Below are positions 21,219 to 32,044 of a stretch of DNA of 64,000 nt, one piece after another (within the stretch, counting starts at the first letter, position 1; every line of letters begins with the position of its first letter). The DNA is from Symsagittifera roscoffensis (Eukaryota; Xenacoelomorpha; Acoela; Convolutidae). The stretch is from assembly GCF_963678635.1 (NCBI RefSeq), contig NC_087062.1:29166833-29230832 (forward strand). Direction: 5' to 3'. The position numbers were made by a program, and so were the translations under genes. The notes under the pieces were generated by a model. The model saw only the letters and a list, made by a program, of their open reading frames with translations. It did not search any database and was not told where the DNA came from.

Positions 21219-23085
21219 TTAGGTATCTGGATGCGAATGAAATTGGGACCCACAGGCCTTCATCATTTTTTTGTTCTAAAGTAGCCCCTAACCCATCATG
21301 GCTAGGATCGCATTTAACTCGTGTTTCTCGAAACGCATCGTAATAATGTACTTTTGTTATGACTGCCACAGCTTCTTTTATAGCATTAAACACTACGGTG
21401 TGTTCCTCCCCCCACTCAAATTTTTTCACCGACAGTTTCATGTTTTTTAACTTTTTCTTTTGATTCTCTTCTTTTAGAAGTGGTCTTAATTTTTCAGTCA
21501 GACTTGCTGCGTTGGGTATAAATTTAGCTAAGTGATTTATGCTTCCCAGGAATGACCTTAGCTGTTTAAGCGATTTCGGCGGGTTTAAATTTACTACTGC
21601 TTCCGTTTTAGTGATTTTTGGTTTAACTCCTGCCTCTGAGAGATGATGACCCAACCAATTCACTTCTTGTTTGAAAAATTCGCATTTTGATAGTTTCAAC
21701 GCCACATTTTCCGAATCCAATTTTTTTAATACTGCTTCTACCAAATTTGCATGTTCAATTTCACTTCCCTTTGACACAATAAGTATGTCATCCAGAAAAC
21801 AGAACGTGTTTTTAGCGTGGTTGATGGTTCTGTCCATAGCCTTTTGAAATTCAGCTGGCATATCTGCTAAACCATAGAACCCTGTCAAGAATCTGTAGGT
21901 TCCAGTTGCTTTTCCACCAACAATGTTGAAGTTGCATTGTCTAGCTGTATCTGCAGCCAATTTTAATTGACTGTACGCATATTTCAAATCTAACACCAAA
22001 AAATATAGCGTACCCTTTTTGTTTTCAGTTACAATCTGGCTTACCCCATCAATGAGTTCATATACATTTGGCATTTGGTATTTGATTTTGAACAATTGTC
22101 TATTGATTGGTTTTGTATCCATTGCCAATTTTATTGAGTCGTCCTTCTTTACTGTTATCACAATCGGAGCGATAAAGCAATCACTTGTACATTTATCAAG
22201 TTTTGTTATATGACCTTCTGTCAACAACTTCTCGATTTCTTTTTCGACTTTATCTTGTATGTGAATTGGGATTCTTCTCCCCTTTTCTTGGATCGGACAT
22301 AATGGATATTTAAATTTTGAACTGACAATGTGATTTTTCGAAATGCCTTGTCTTTCAAATAGGTTTTTAAATTGAGTGAAAAATTTTTCTTTCCAACCTT
22401 CTGACTGCTCGCACATGAGCACGTCAAACCTGGTGAGTTCCTTGGGTTTTTGTGTAGTCACTATTCCCACTTGTCCTTGCAGATCTAGTCCCATGATACA
22501 TCTAGTTTTTCGTTGTGATACCAGAAAGGTGGCGCCCTTTACTTCCCAGCCCGCTGACCTCAGATTGGTTTTTAGGGCTCCCAGTATACTGATCGGTTGT
22601 TTGTTGTAGTCCACGAATTTGGTTTGTAAATTCAGTTTATCGGACGGTATGAATCTTACTTTGTTTGATTTATCCATAATTTCCTTTGTTGTCGCCCAGT
22701 TGAGAAATGAAACTGGACTTCCAGTGTCCACTGTTAATTGAATTATCTGGTTATCTATTCGTACCATGGTCTTTAGTGATTTTACACGATTCATTGTTGG
22801 ATCGCGGATCGAATCTATTTTCTGAACTCGCACCATTTTTCCGTTTGGTTTGTCCCTCATTTCGTTGATTCGGTCTTTCACATATTTTGAAACTCTCTCG
22901 TTTTCCGGTTGATAGGTTTGTATCGACATAACTTCAAATTCGCTACATGACCCAACACCTTCACTTATCTGATCGCATTCCTCTACCGATCCTTCCGAGT
23001 CTTCTGCAACTTCACTTACTTGTTGGGATCTGCACATTTTAGCGAAATGATTGGGTTTGCCACAGTGTTTACAGGTTTTCCCCAT
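21190..23085 (-). CDS. Gypsy Pol: zinc knuckle, protease, reverse transcriptase, start of RNase H (631 aa)
   Basis: A single open frame for the protease and polymerase of the element. In order: CKHCGKPNHFAKMC (CX2CX4HX4C, residues 5-18); an acidic linker; retropepsin site LTVDTGSPVSF with the aspartate at residue 120; MGLDLQGQ at the protease end; RT boxes SDCFIAPIVITVKKDDSIKL, FLVLDLKYAYSQLKL and TGTYRFLTGFYGLADMPAEF; the metal-binding FLDDILIVSKG about residue 430; LRSFLGSINHLAKFIP; and DPSHDGLGATLEQ, the first part of RNase H. It ends by a frame change in an oligo-T run at about 21195, after which RNase H continues at 21218-20682. The methionine at 23085 is not a natural start: the frame is open upstream as KNCPA until a TGA near 23106. 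Confidence 0.93.
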   Translation of the reverse strand: MGKTCKHCGKPNHFAKMCRSQQVSEVAEDSEGSVEECDQISEGVGSCSEFEVMSIQTYQPENERVSKYVKDRINEMRDKPNGKMVRVQKIDSIRDPTMNRVKSLKTMVRIDNQIIQLTVDTGSPVSFLNWATTKEIMDKSNKVRFIPSDKLNLQTKFVDYNKQPISILGALKTNLRSAGWEVKGATFLVSQRKTRCIMGLDLQGQVGIVTTQKPKELTRFDVLMCEQSEGWKEKFFTQFKNLFERQGISKNHIVSSKFKYPLCPIQEKGRRIPIHIQDKVEKEIEKLLTEGHITKLDKCTSDCFIAPIVITVKKDDSIKLAMDTKPINRQLFKIKYQMPNVYELIDGVSQIVTENKKGTLYFLVLDLKYAYSQLKLAADTARQCNFNIVGGKATGTYRFLTGFYGLADMPAEFQKAMDRTINHAKNTFCFLDDILIVSKGSEIEHANLVEAVLKKLDSENVALKLSKCEFFKQEVNWLGHHLSEAGVKPKITKTEAVVNLNPPKSLKQLRSFLGSINHLAKFIPNAASLTEKLRPLLKEENQKKKLKNMKLSVKKFEWGEEHTVVFNAIKEAVAVITKVHYYDAFRETRVKCDPSHDGLGATLEQKNDEGLWVPISFASRYLNAQEKKFNK

Positions 23086-23110
23086 CGCTGGACAATTTTT
23101 CAGGTGTCAA

Positions 23111-24532
23111 TTGAGTTTTCACGGCTTAAATTAAGCGTAAAAAGTGTATTTATTGTAAGCCAACAAGCTCATAGCATTAGTTCGAATTTTTGGAGCAAAA
23201 ACCAAATATTTCAAAACACCGGTACTACAAAGTTTTTCAATGCTGATTGAATCACGATTGGAAGAGATTTAATATGATATTTTTCTCAAACCACACCGAT
23301 GATTGCCTGTGGTACCTGATTTTTTGTGGGAAGCAAAAAAGAGTAAAAAAGAGAAAAAACTAAATCACCTGAACACAAAGTTTCTTCCCATTTTTCAAAT
23401 GGTCGGAACAACAAATTTTCTAGAGTAATATCATCCAACTAAAACTAATTTGTTGACCTTGACAAAATGCAAAGACTTAAAACACGTTAAAGAAAAAGCT
23501 CAAACAATTTTTCGAATAATCAGATCATAGAGTTCGGGAAAGTTTTTTAAATTTAACACTGGAAGTTCCGCACAACAGATGACGAATTAATCTGCCAAAA
23601 GCATTAAATTATTACTGTTGTTATGGTTTTCATAGCGGTTATTCGCTATGAGTTTAATGGCATTTTGAGATATCTGAATATCATACGATTTCTTGAAACT
23701 TCCTTGCCAACGCCGGAAAAACATTTCAAACGCCATGAAAACAGCAGAAAAAGCTGTAAACTTTTGGCTGATTTAACCATCGTTATCAAACTTCTTCAGT
23801 TTTATGGGGAAATTTCCATCAATTTTAGTATATACTTGTTTTTCCGCGTAAATCAGAGAAAAAATACCCGTTGATTGTTTTTCTTCGTCTCTCTATTTTT
23901 CCATATCGTATCTCTATATGAACAAAATGTAATACACATTTGTATGATTGAACGAAACAAAAAATCACTTTTTATGCCATTTTAAAAACTTCTTTTCTGC
24001 GATTTGCAGAATGAAAAAATTTGAACAACGCCGTATTTTGTCATTACACGAGGGGGTGAAAAGTTGGAAAAGTGCAACAAACTTTTATTCGAAAAGTATC
24101 GTTTCGATGGTTTTGCTGCACGACATTTTTCACCAAAATATGCCACAAAAAATTGTGTCAACTGCTTGCTTCTGTGAAAACAGTTTTTTTAACGCATTGC
24201 TTGAACGCAATCTTGATTTTGAATAGCTCTGACACAAATGGTATACAATTTTTCTGTAAAAAATGCTTAGCAAAAGAGTCGAAAATTGCCAGCGAATAAG
24301 AACACCGACCCAAGTATACGTCTAAATAGTATAAAATCGGAACTATAAAAATCAGTTCGCAAATTTCATTTACAGTCGAAATCGTCAAATTTGGACATGT
24401 TGCATCTTGTGAATTGAAGCGGGATAGAAACAGTCTTTTCTTTTTTTCCGGTAAAAATTGAATAATTCCTTTGCATAGTTTTGAATGAATAATTAATTTT
24501 TAAGATAACAAAAATAAACAAAACTGCTCGTA
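23111..24532. other. No gene recognised
   Basis: AT-rich sequence with short frames only. The missing gag of the second gypsy element is not found here, so the element is truncated or interrupted at about 23100. Confidence 0.55.
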
Positions 24533-25047
24533 TCAGGGCGAAGCCCTGAATGTTCCGACTGCCTTTTAAGGTTTATGGAGCAGCAGTAATAAAATAAAAA
24601 TTTAAATGAAATAAAAAAAATGAAATTTTTTTTTCAAATTTGAAATTTTTTATGAAAATCATCCCCCCACACGCCATTTGAAGTACAAAAAGATAGATTT
24701 CATTCCTTGTAACAAATCAATTATGGCAAATAAGCTTCGTTCAACCAATTTGGAACGATTTTTAAGACGGATTAAATCTCCGCTTACGCGTTAAGAGCGC
24801 CAATTATATCGCGCGTTAATTGTCCCAAATTGGTCAAAATGGCAATCTTTAAACCCTCATAACTTTACAAAAAATGATCACAGGTGAAATATCTTTTCAA
24901 ATTTAAGCTCAAGACAACAATGGCTTTCGAATGATATAAAAAATTCCGTCAAAAATGGCTAGTTAAAAAGTCGAAATTTGTCTGAAGAAAAAAAAACCCA
25001 CCCCGAGCACAAATATTCCGTTACTTTCGTATCGAAAGTCGGAACAA
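24533..25047 (-). mobile_element. Helentron-like non-autonomous element, tandem copy C
   Basis: Reverse-orientation copy of the repeat in P450 intron 6. On the plus strand it begins ACTGCTCGTATCAGGGCGAA (3' hairpin end) and finishes TTTCGTATCGAAAGTCGGAA (5' end). It is very similar to copy D next to it. Confidence 0.7.
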
Positions 25048-25049
25048 CA

Positions 25050-25580
25050 AGACTGCTCGTATCAGGGCGATACCCTGAATGTTCCGACTGCCTTTTAAGG
25101 TTTATGGAGCAGCAGTAATAACATAAAAATTTAAATGAAATAAAATAAAATGAAATTTTTTTTTTTCAAATTTGAAATTTTTTATGAAAATTATCCCCCC
25201 ACACGCCATTTGAAGTACAAAAAGATAGATTTCATTCCTTGTAACAAATCAATTATGGCAAATAAGCTTCGTTCAACCAATTTGGAACGATTTGTAAGAC
25301 GGATTAAATCTCCGCTTACGCGTTAAGAGCGCCAATTATATCGCGCGTTAATTGTCCCAAATTGGTCAAAATGGCAATCTTTAAACCCTCATAACTTTAC
25401 AAAAAATGATCACAGGTGAAATATCTTTTCAAATTTAAGCTTAGGACAACAATGGCTTTCGAATGATATAAAAAATTTCGTCAAAAATGGCTAGTTAAAA
25501 AGTCGAAATTTGTCTGAAGAAAAAAAAAACCCACCCCGAGCACAAATATTCCGTTACTTTCGTATCGAAAGTCGGAACAA
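25050..25580 (-). mobile_element. Helentron-like non-autonomous element, tandem copy D
   Basis: Head-to-tail with copy C. At the junction the 3' end GAGCAGTCTT is followed almost directly by the next 5' end TTGTTCCGAC (read on the minus strand). C and D differ at only a few positions, so this pair is younger than the pair in the P450 intron. Confidence 0.7.
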
Positions 25581-25737
25581 TTATCAAGATATCTTCTTAA
25601 GTTGACGTTGAGACTATAATGTGTTACTTTTTGTAAGCTTTGGTATAACTACTCAAATGTGAAGCTTAGTCGCCCTTAGTTGCCACTGGGCTAACTCAAA
25701 CTTTGTTTATGTTATCGTTTTTTATTAAACTTTTTTC

Positions 25738-26447
25738 TCAGGCGTTCTTCTTTGCCGCAGCCGCATTTCCTCTGCCCCTCCCCGCTCCTTTCTTCCCCCT
25801 ACCTCGACCTCTGCCTCTGCCTCTGCCCCTACCTCTGCCCCCTCCTTTTTTCCCAGCACCTTTCTTTGCTCTAGCTGGCTGATAATCCGAATAACAACTA
25901 CTCGTCGTCCAATCGGAGCTACATGACGAAGTCGTCCAACACGAAGACGACGTGGTCGTACAGTAACTAGAAGTCGTATAACAAGTTGATGTGGTATAGG
26001 AAGTAGTGCAACTTGAAGGTCGCCTCTTAGGAGTTGGTCGATAATGGGGATCGTAATGAGGATGATGATGACACCCTCTCCTATGATGGCCATCGCAACA
26101 TCCCTCTTCGTAAATGTAAGGCCAGTAGACCCAGTAACCAGAATGACAGGAATCGTAGCTGCTGTAGCTCCAACTACTGTGCCAGCTTCCACTTCCACTG
26201 AAACTGGAAGTAAGGATACTGGATAAGGAGCCGGAACCAGACCAAGAGCCAGATCCAGACCAGGACCCGTCGCTAAAGGAACCGAATGAAGCCCCACTTT
26301 CGTTGTCCTCGTCGGCCTCGGATCCAAATTTCCTTGTGAGTTCCTTCTCTTTGCCGACCTTGGCCTTCGATGCTAAGGTTGACCTAAAAGAGCCAAAGTG
26401 GTAACTGATCTCGCTAAGCTTCTTGGCCGACTTGATGCTATTGTCTT
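25738..26447 (-). CDS. Ser/Gly/Trp-rich, Tyr/Cys-rich, RG-tailed protein exon (copy 1 of a twin pair)
   Basis: Function unknown. Read on the minus strand from a phase-1 acceptor (TTTAAG before 26447) this gives about 235 residues ending in TGA at 25740-25738. In order: a basic start (KSAKKLSEISYHFGSFRS), RKFGSEADEDNESG, a Ser/Gly/Trp block (SWSGSGSWSGSGSLSS), SCHSGYWVYWPYIYEEGCCD, a His/Tyr block (HHHPHYDPHYRPTPKRRP), a Thr/Ser/Cys block with regular YTTS and CTTT units, and a tail of about nine RG pairs with KK clusters. A second copy is at 27417-28206. The mix suggests a structural or condensate-forming protein, but that is inference. Copy 1 has no intron where copy 2 is interrupted. It may be a terminal exon of the gene upstream (32045-32759), whose candidate donor is also in phase 1. 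Confidence 0.65.
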
Positions 26448-27416
26448 CTTAAATTCTTACATTCTTACATTTTCTCATATTTTTGAGATAATTGATTGAC
26501 GTTATCAAAGTCTGATGCATTAATATATGAGATGTTTGGAGCGCTTAATTTTTTAGTGATGCAATTTATCTTTAGTTTTTTAGCATTAGCACTAATGTCC
26601 TCCCCCATTAATAGTTGACAGCAAAGATAGCCAACACTTAACTAACCATTTCGAAATTGATTTTATAAAAAAGTGCCAATGTCATCTAGAGTTAATTTTG
26701 TAGTCAAAATTTAGTTGAAAACTTAGTTATAAGTTCCCTCATAATAATTTTGAAACTGGTAACAATGGTTCACCCGTGGCATTTTTATGGCCTTGTGGTA
26801 AAAATAACTCTTATTTTGTCGCCCGTTTTTTTCATTGGACAACTAAAAGGAAGAAAGACACCGTCTTTTTTGCTATGCAGCAACCATCGGAGGATTTTTA
26901 AAATTTAAGCAAAAGTGTTTTTGATAGAAATGAAACTTTTTTGATTGAATAGAATGAGATCAGTTATCACATCGGCTCACATTGGGTCAAAGATAGCATC
27001 GAAACATGGATACATTGGTCGTTCACTCAGATTCCAGACTGACTTTTCTGCCACACAATTGATAATTTAACATGACGGGCGGCGTAATAACCTATATTAT
27101 CGTAGCATATTTATGCTATTTTGAGCAAAATTTAACTGCAATGTTTTTTAAAATATAAAACCTTGAATGATATGGAAACCTTGATAAAGCAGTTAGTATC
27201 GCTCTTTATTGGTTCTGAATCTCTAGTTCTGAAAAAGTGATAGTGTTGTAGGTAGCTTAAGTTCTCTGTAGCTAAAAAATGAAATTCTTTCCTAAAGTAT
27301 ATGCAAACTATATTGTGATTCTTAGATATCCTTTGTTGGATAAGTTCGTTTGATTGGTAAGTTTAAATGTTGACGCGTTATGATGTTCGTTGGGTCGTCT
27401 GTATGTTGGGGTTTGT

Positions 27417-28206
27417 CTACCAGGACGATGAAGTTGTATGATGCGTAGTTGTAGTCCAAGTAGTAGTATACGAGGGGGTGCAAGATTCTGTCGTCGTGTA
27501 GCTCGAAGAGGCAGAGGGGGGTCTCTTTCGGGGGGTCGGTCGATAGTGTGGGTCGTAATGAGGGTTATGGTGACAGCCTGTCAGAGGATCAAGTTAAAAA
27601 TAGGCTGCCCAAACAGCCAAAAAAGAACAAAAGATTATCTTTAAAGCATCAATTAGACTTATAGAGGGCATATCATGAAATAAAATTTGGAAAGATTGAA
27701 GTGTTTCAAAAACGAACTTTTAGAAGTCCAAGTTTGCATTACGTGAAAGAAACGATGAAACATTGCAATCCTTAAAACAGCTCTCAAAAATTAGGTTATT
27801 AGCTTAATTCATTTAAAGAAGCCTAAATTTAAGTGGATTCCTTTTCTGTGTTTCCCGTCGCAACATCCCTCTTCGTAAATATAAGGCCAGTACACCCAGT
27901 AACCAGAATGACAGGAGCTAAAACTACTGTAACTCCAACTACTGTGCCAGCTTCCACTTCCACTGAAACTGTGACTCAAACTGGAAGTGAGGATACTGGA
28001 CAAGGAACCCGAACCGGACCAGGACGACCCGGACGCGGACCAGGATCCGTCACTCCAGGAACCACTGCCCCAAGACGCTCCACTTTCATTGTCCTCGTCA
28101 GCTTCGGAGCCAAACTTCCGCTGCAATTCTTTTTCCTCTCCGACTTCGGCCTTCGATGCTATAGTTGACCTTAAAGGGCTCTTATAGTAATAACTGATCT
28201 CATTCG
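27417..28206 (-). CDS. Ser/Gly/Trp-rich protein exons (copy 2 of the twin pair), possible GA-AG intron
   Basis: Function unknown; paralogue of 25738-26447. First part 28206-27841 encodes NEISYYYKSPLRSTIASKAE, RKFGSEADEDNESGAS, a Ser/Gly/Trp block and CHSGYWVYWPYIYEEGCCDG, nearly identical to copy 1. After KHRK the match stops and resumes in 27577-27417 with GCHHNPHYDPHYRPTPRKRP and a Thr/Ser tail ending in TAG. The resumption is in perfect register with copy 1, and the 263 bases between end in a good acceptor (CCTCTGACAG). The left boundary reads AAAAG/GAATCC, with no GT, so the intron would be GA-AG. If unspliced, the first part ends after 13 further codons at TGA. The RG tail of copy 1 is absent. 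Confidence 0.6.
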
Positions 28207-29989
28207 CTCCATTTCGAAAAAAAATAGATCAAGTTTTTATGAAATCCTATTCCTGTATTGGCCTTCTTTGATGTCAACTTAATGCATTCGATGCTGGTTT
28301 TATAGAAGGTGTTTAATGCAGTAGGTACACTATCGAGACACCCTTCCTTCGGCATTCTGTACGCCGAGCTATTTTAACGAAAAAAATCACTCAAAAACCA
28401 CTCAAATACATTTTGTTTTTAATGAATCAAAAAAGCCTCAAAATTATTTAACTTTTCATTGCTCCTTTTGTGGTTTTGTTACATTAAATAATGTGCAGCT
28501 AAATACATTCATGAAAGGTTTGAATCAAAATGTAAAACCTAAATAACTTCCTTTTCTATCTCAAATTTAATAAATGATTTCTGCGCGTTTTTATCTAAAT
28601 TTATTGCAAGTAATAATACATGGACATGTTAAAGAGTACAGTCGCGAGACATAGAAGTAATTTTTTTTAATTCTTCAAACGATGAAATAAACGAATGCGT
28701 TTCTTACGTTTTCCTTATAACTTCGTTTTACGATTCACGGTTCAAATTTTGAGAAATGAAAATGTGAGGATAGATAAAAATTGTAAAAAGTTTTTTTTTC
28801 GAAGCGTCGTTTGAACATTCAGTTAGAAGGCTTAAGTGTGGGGTTCTTAGTTCAAAAACATCCCCGTAAACAGTGGAAGAAGTTTGAAACTTCAGACTTA
28901 AAAGTATTCGTTGGAAAGATAAAAATCTAATCTATGCCCTTATTCAGGTTTCCCTCCACAAATGAAAACTAAAAAGTTTGATATAACTACTATGTTGATT
29001 CATTTCATGAAAGTGTTTTATTTATACGTAACTGGGCGAAATTATATTTTCGGGAAAAATTAATCGAACAAATCATCAAGCCTTAACTACCAGTCGCTGT
29101 CCAGGAAAACTATACGATGGAACTATTACCACAAAAACCAAAGCAGAACATTGCTAGGCAATTATCACTGAAAATTCCAAGCACATTAATAAAAAACAAG
29201 ATTTTTTAAAAAAAATTGAGCCGCATTTTTGTATTTTTGTGCGTGTTGAGAATAATGTTTGTAAGGTTTATAGTTTTTTTAAATTGGTCATTTTTTATTA
29301 CAATTTTTTAAACATAAAGATGAAAATAAAAAAACTCCAATAATTTTTTCCTTTAGTTTTCAATTTTTTAATGAGTTATAAAAATGCCAAGGAAGAACAC
29401 AATGAAGCTTTTAAAATTCTAGTTTTTAACGGCTTTAAAAAGTTTTTTGTGCTATTAAAACACCTATAATAGTCCGAAAAAGAGCCAAGAAAACGCGTTT
29501 CAGTGACTTTTACTTTTTGCGCTGGTCAAACATCATCACAAAACATCACATAAAAAGCATGCCACTTTTTATCTTTTTTCTTATTTTTTAAAAAACTGGA
29601 TAAGGTGAGTTTGAAAAGGTAGACAAAAAAAGATTCAAATCTTTTAAATCCGTATAAAACGTGAACAAAGTTGTAAGTTTTAAAAAGCAAAATATTTATT
29701 GAATGAGAACAAAAATTAAGTCAAATTATTCAAATGAGTATAAAATATATTTTTTGCCTTGTCTCTAAAAGATCGATTGCTTTCCATTTCTTGTCATAGG
29801 CATAAAAACTAAAACTGCATACTTTTGGATTCACATAAGGGCAAAACTCAACTGCTAATTAAAGTATACAATGTTCGACGGATAAGATAATTACACTGAT
29901 TCCAAAATCGACTATCTGCAAGTGGAATGAAGAAATTTTTCTATATATTAGCGTCAAAAATGGTTACGTAGCAGTTTTTAGATAAACGC
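28207..29989. other. No gene recognised
   Basis: AT-rich with short frames only. If the exons at 32 kb splice into the twin exons, this is part of a ~3.8 kb intron. Confidence 0.5.
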
Positions 29990-30165
29990 GTATTCATACT
30001 CGTCAGTAAGCAGACAAATGCTGAATTAACTAATCAGAATCGAGACAATGTCAAATGTTTATAAATATTACTTAGTTATTTCGTAAGCTGGCTTTCTCAT
30101 CTCGATTCTGATTGGTTGATATAGTATTTGTCTGCTTACCGGCCAGTATGAGTAAGCGGTTGTAT
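29990..30165. repeat. Short inverted repeat (MITE-like)
   Basis: The left arm (GTAAGCAGACAAATGCTGAA, then AATCAGAATCGAGA, to about 30047) reappears inverted at 30097-30154 (TCTCGATTCTGATTGG, then TATTTGTCTGCTTAC). Arms are about 55-65 bp around a ~50 bp loop. No coding content. Confidence 0.65.
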
Positions 30166-30639
30166 AAATACAGCCAGCACTCCGTCAAAAAATTAACCTT
30201 TTGCGATGAAAATGCTTAGTATCATTTTGTTACAGAAACAAAAACAGCTTACTCGCTTCTAAGAGAAGTGAAAAAAAAAATTTGATTAGAATGGATTTTT
30301 GGGTCTAAATCACTGGCGATATAATCGATTGCCATGTTAGGCTTAAAAAACAAAATTGGACAAAAAATGGATTTAAATCCATTTTTCTGGCCATTATAAT
30401 TCATTTGAAATCCATTGCAATGGATTATAAAACAAGTACAAAATCATTTTAAAATTTTTCATTTTTCATTATATTTTTGTTCCGCGTCGTGCAAAATTTT
30501 GCAAGAATTTCTTCATTTAACAAATGAGTAATGCAAAGTCTTTGCAAAGTGACTCCTTTTCACTTTGCGAAATCTTTGCACGTCCTACTTCTTTTCTAAA
30601 CCTAAATTCAAATTGCAAAAAGATGCTCCCTTACAACCC

Positions 30640-30960
30640 CCATTCAAACGTTTGCTTCTTTGCCACCCCACACTTAAACCCCATTCCCCCACCTGACCTT
30701 CTGGGACTCCCCCTCACGCTGAACCACCCCGCTTCGCCTGATCCAATCCCAACCCTGCTCCCACCTGAACCAACCACCAAACGAATCGCAACTGCACCAG
30801 CAACCCCCCAAACTCTGATCCGGTTCAGGTATGGTGAGTGTGAGTGGAGGGGGAGGGTTTGGTTCAGTTGGGATTCATTTGGAGGTTGGTTCAGGTGGGG
30901 GCAGGGTTGGGATTGGTTCAGGTGGGGGATGGCGGGTGTAAAGTTACAAAGGGGCAAATA
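30640..30960. repeat. GC-rich hairpin: long inverted repeat built on a CCCCCACCTGAACC motif
   Basis: Bases 30743-30787 pair with 30872-30916, with 42 of 45 positions complementary (core CCAATCCCAACCCTG / CAGGGTTGGGATTGG). The motif CCACCTGAACC also recurs within each arm. C-rich on the left and G-rich on the right, the block contrasts sharply with its AT-rich surroundings. The open frames on both strands are by-products of the repeat. Confidence 0.7.
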
Positions 30961-30999
30961 TTAGAGGGAACAGAAGCGGACAGTTGTTGAAAGGAACAA

Positions 31000-32010
31000 A
31001 ATTCCGCTATTGAGTAACATGAAAAAGAAACAAAATTATCAAAATTTTTAAATAATCAAAAATAACCAACTTTAGTTTAAAACGTAGAAAAAACTTTATA
31101 TGCGATGGAATTCGCATCTCAACAAAAGGAGAAAAAAACGATTATAATTGATTTTTTTTGTCAATTTCCACAAAAGTAAAAAAAAATCAATTGAAATGGA
31201 TTAAGAATGGATTCTGTTTCCCCGAAAAATAGTAAAATTCTAACCCATTTTTAAACGATTATAATATATTTTTTTCGCTGTTGTGGACACTGTCAGTGAA
31301 ACTCAATGATATCGATTTTTATTCATGGAACTCCAATGCGAGTAGTTTTGCGACCGACTTACGAAATGACTGAAATAAACTTTAGCATAAATAGTTAGCT
31401 TTGCCTGATTTCAATTATCTATAAAAAATGTGATATTATAAAACACAGTAGTAGCGGTTTAATGCTGTATCATGTAGTACCTTTTTTTGATCAGATTGCA
31501 AAAACTTCAAAATAAATTGTCTCAGTGGCCAGAAAAACTAGTTTTAATGTTTGACTGTTTGGACACAACTTAGCGGCTAGCGGATGAAATTGAGTTTTGA
31601 TATACAAATTATGCGAATAGAATTATTTGTATTTTCTATTTTTCAGCAAAATTTTCTACAAATTACAGTTGCTTATTTTTTTACACTTTATTCTGCCCTG
31701 GGAACCAACTATCTCTCCCAGAAATTTAAATTTCTCTGTGTGATGATGGTCTTTCTATATGTTTTTTTTTCAAAACTTTATTTGCAATTACAACTGTCGG
31801 AAAATTTTGTCCTGTCATCAAAGTTGGTTACATTTTTTTCTTTTTTAAGCTATCCTCAACCACAGCATGTCAGAATGGGAAGCTAGTTTTAAATTGTTTT
31901 TTTTTTATGATCAACAAGGAGTGATTTTTGGATAAAATTAAATATATATGCCTTTATGTCGTCAAGCTGTCGGGAGTTATTTTCTTTAATGTAATGCTAG
32001 TATTCGTTTT
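31000..32010. other. No gene recognised
   Basis: AT-rich. ATGGATTT/AAATCCAT blocks at 30280-30430 and 31170-31260 bracket the GC-rich hairpin. No exon supported. Confidence 0.5.
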
Positions 32011-32044
32011 TATCATATCGTAACAAACCTTCTTTTTGTTTCAC

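Larger units (their letters stand above)
17561..23110 (-). mobile_element. Second Ty3/gypsy LTR retrotransposon, truncated inside gag
   Basis: Minus-strand order is zinc knuckle, protease, reverse transcriptase, RNase H, HHCC finger, integrase and a basic tail. It is better preserved than the element at 1-5.5 kb: protease through RT and into RNase H is one frame of 631 codons. The gag capsid region is missing; recognisable sequence starts with KNCPAMGKTC just before the zinc knuckle, near 23100. Frame breaks lie near 21195 (in a run of eight T), 19520-19300 and 18450. It resembles the Tor-type gypsy elements described in appendicularians in integrase style, but that is an impression, not a search result. 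Confidence 0.9.

Noticed and set aside
30524-30964. Plus- and minus-strand Pro/Gly-rich frames over the hairpin
   Set aside because: Explained by the GC-rich inverted repeat.
31584-31886. Plus-strand 100-codon frame rich in Phe and Leu
   Set aside because: AT-rich, T-run-driven translation without domain, splice context or start context; likely chance.
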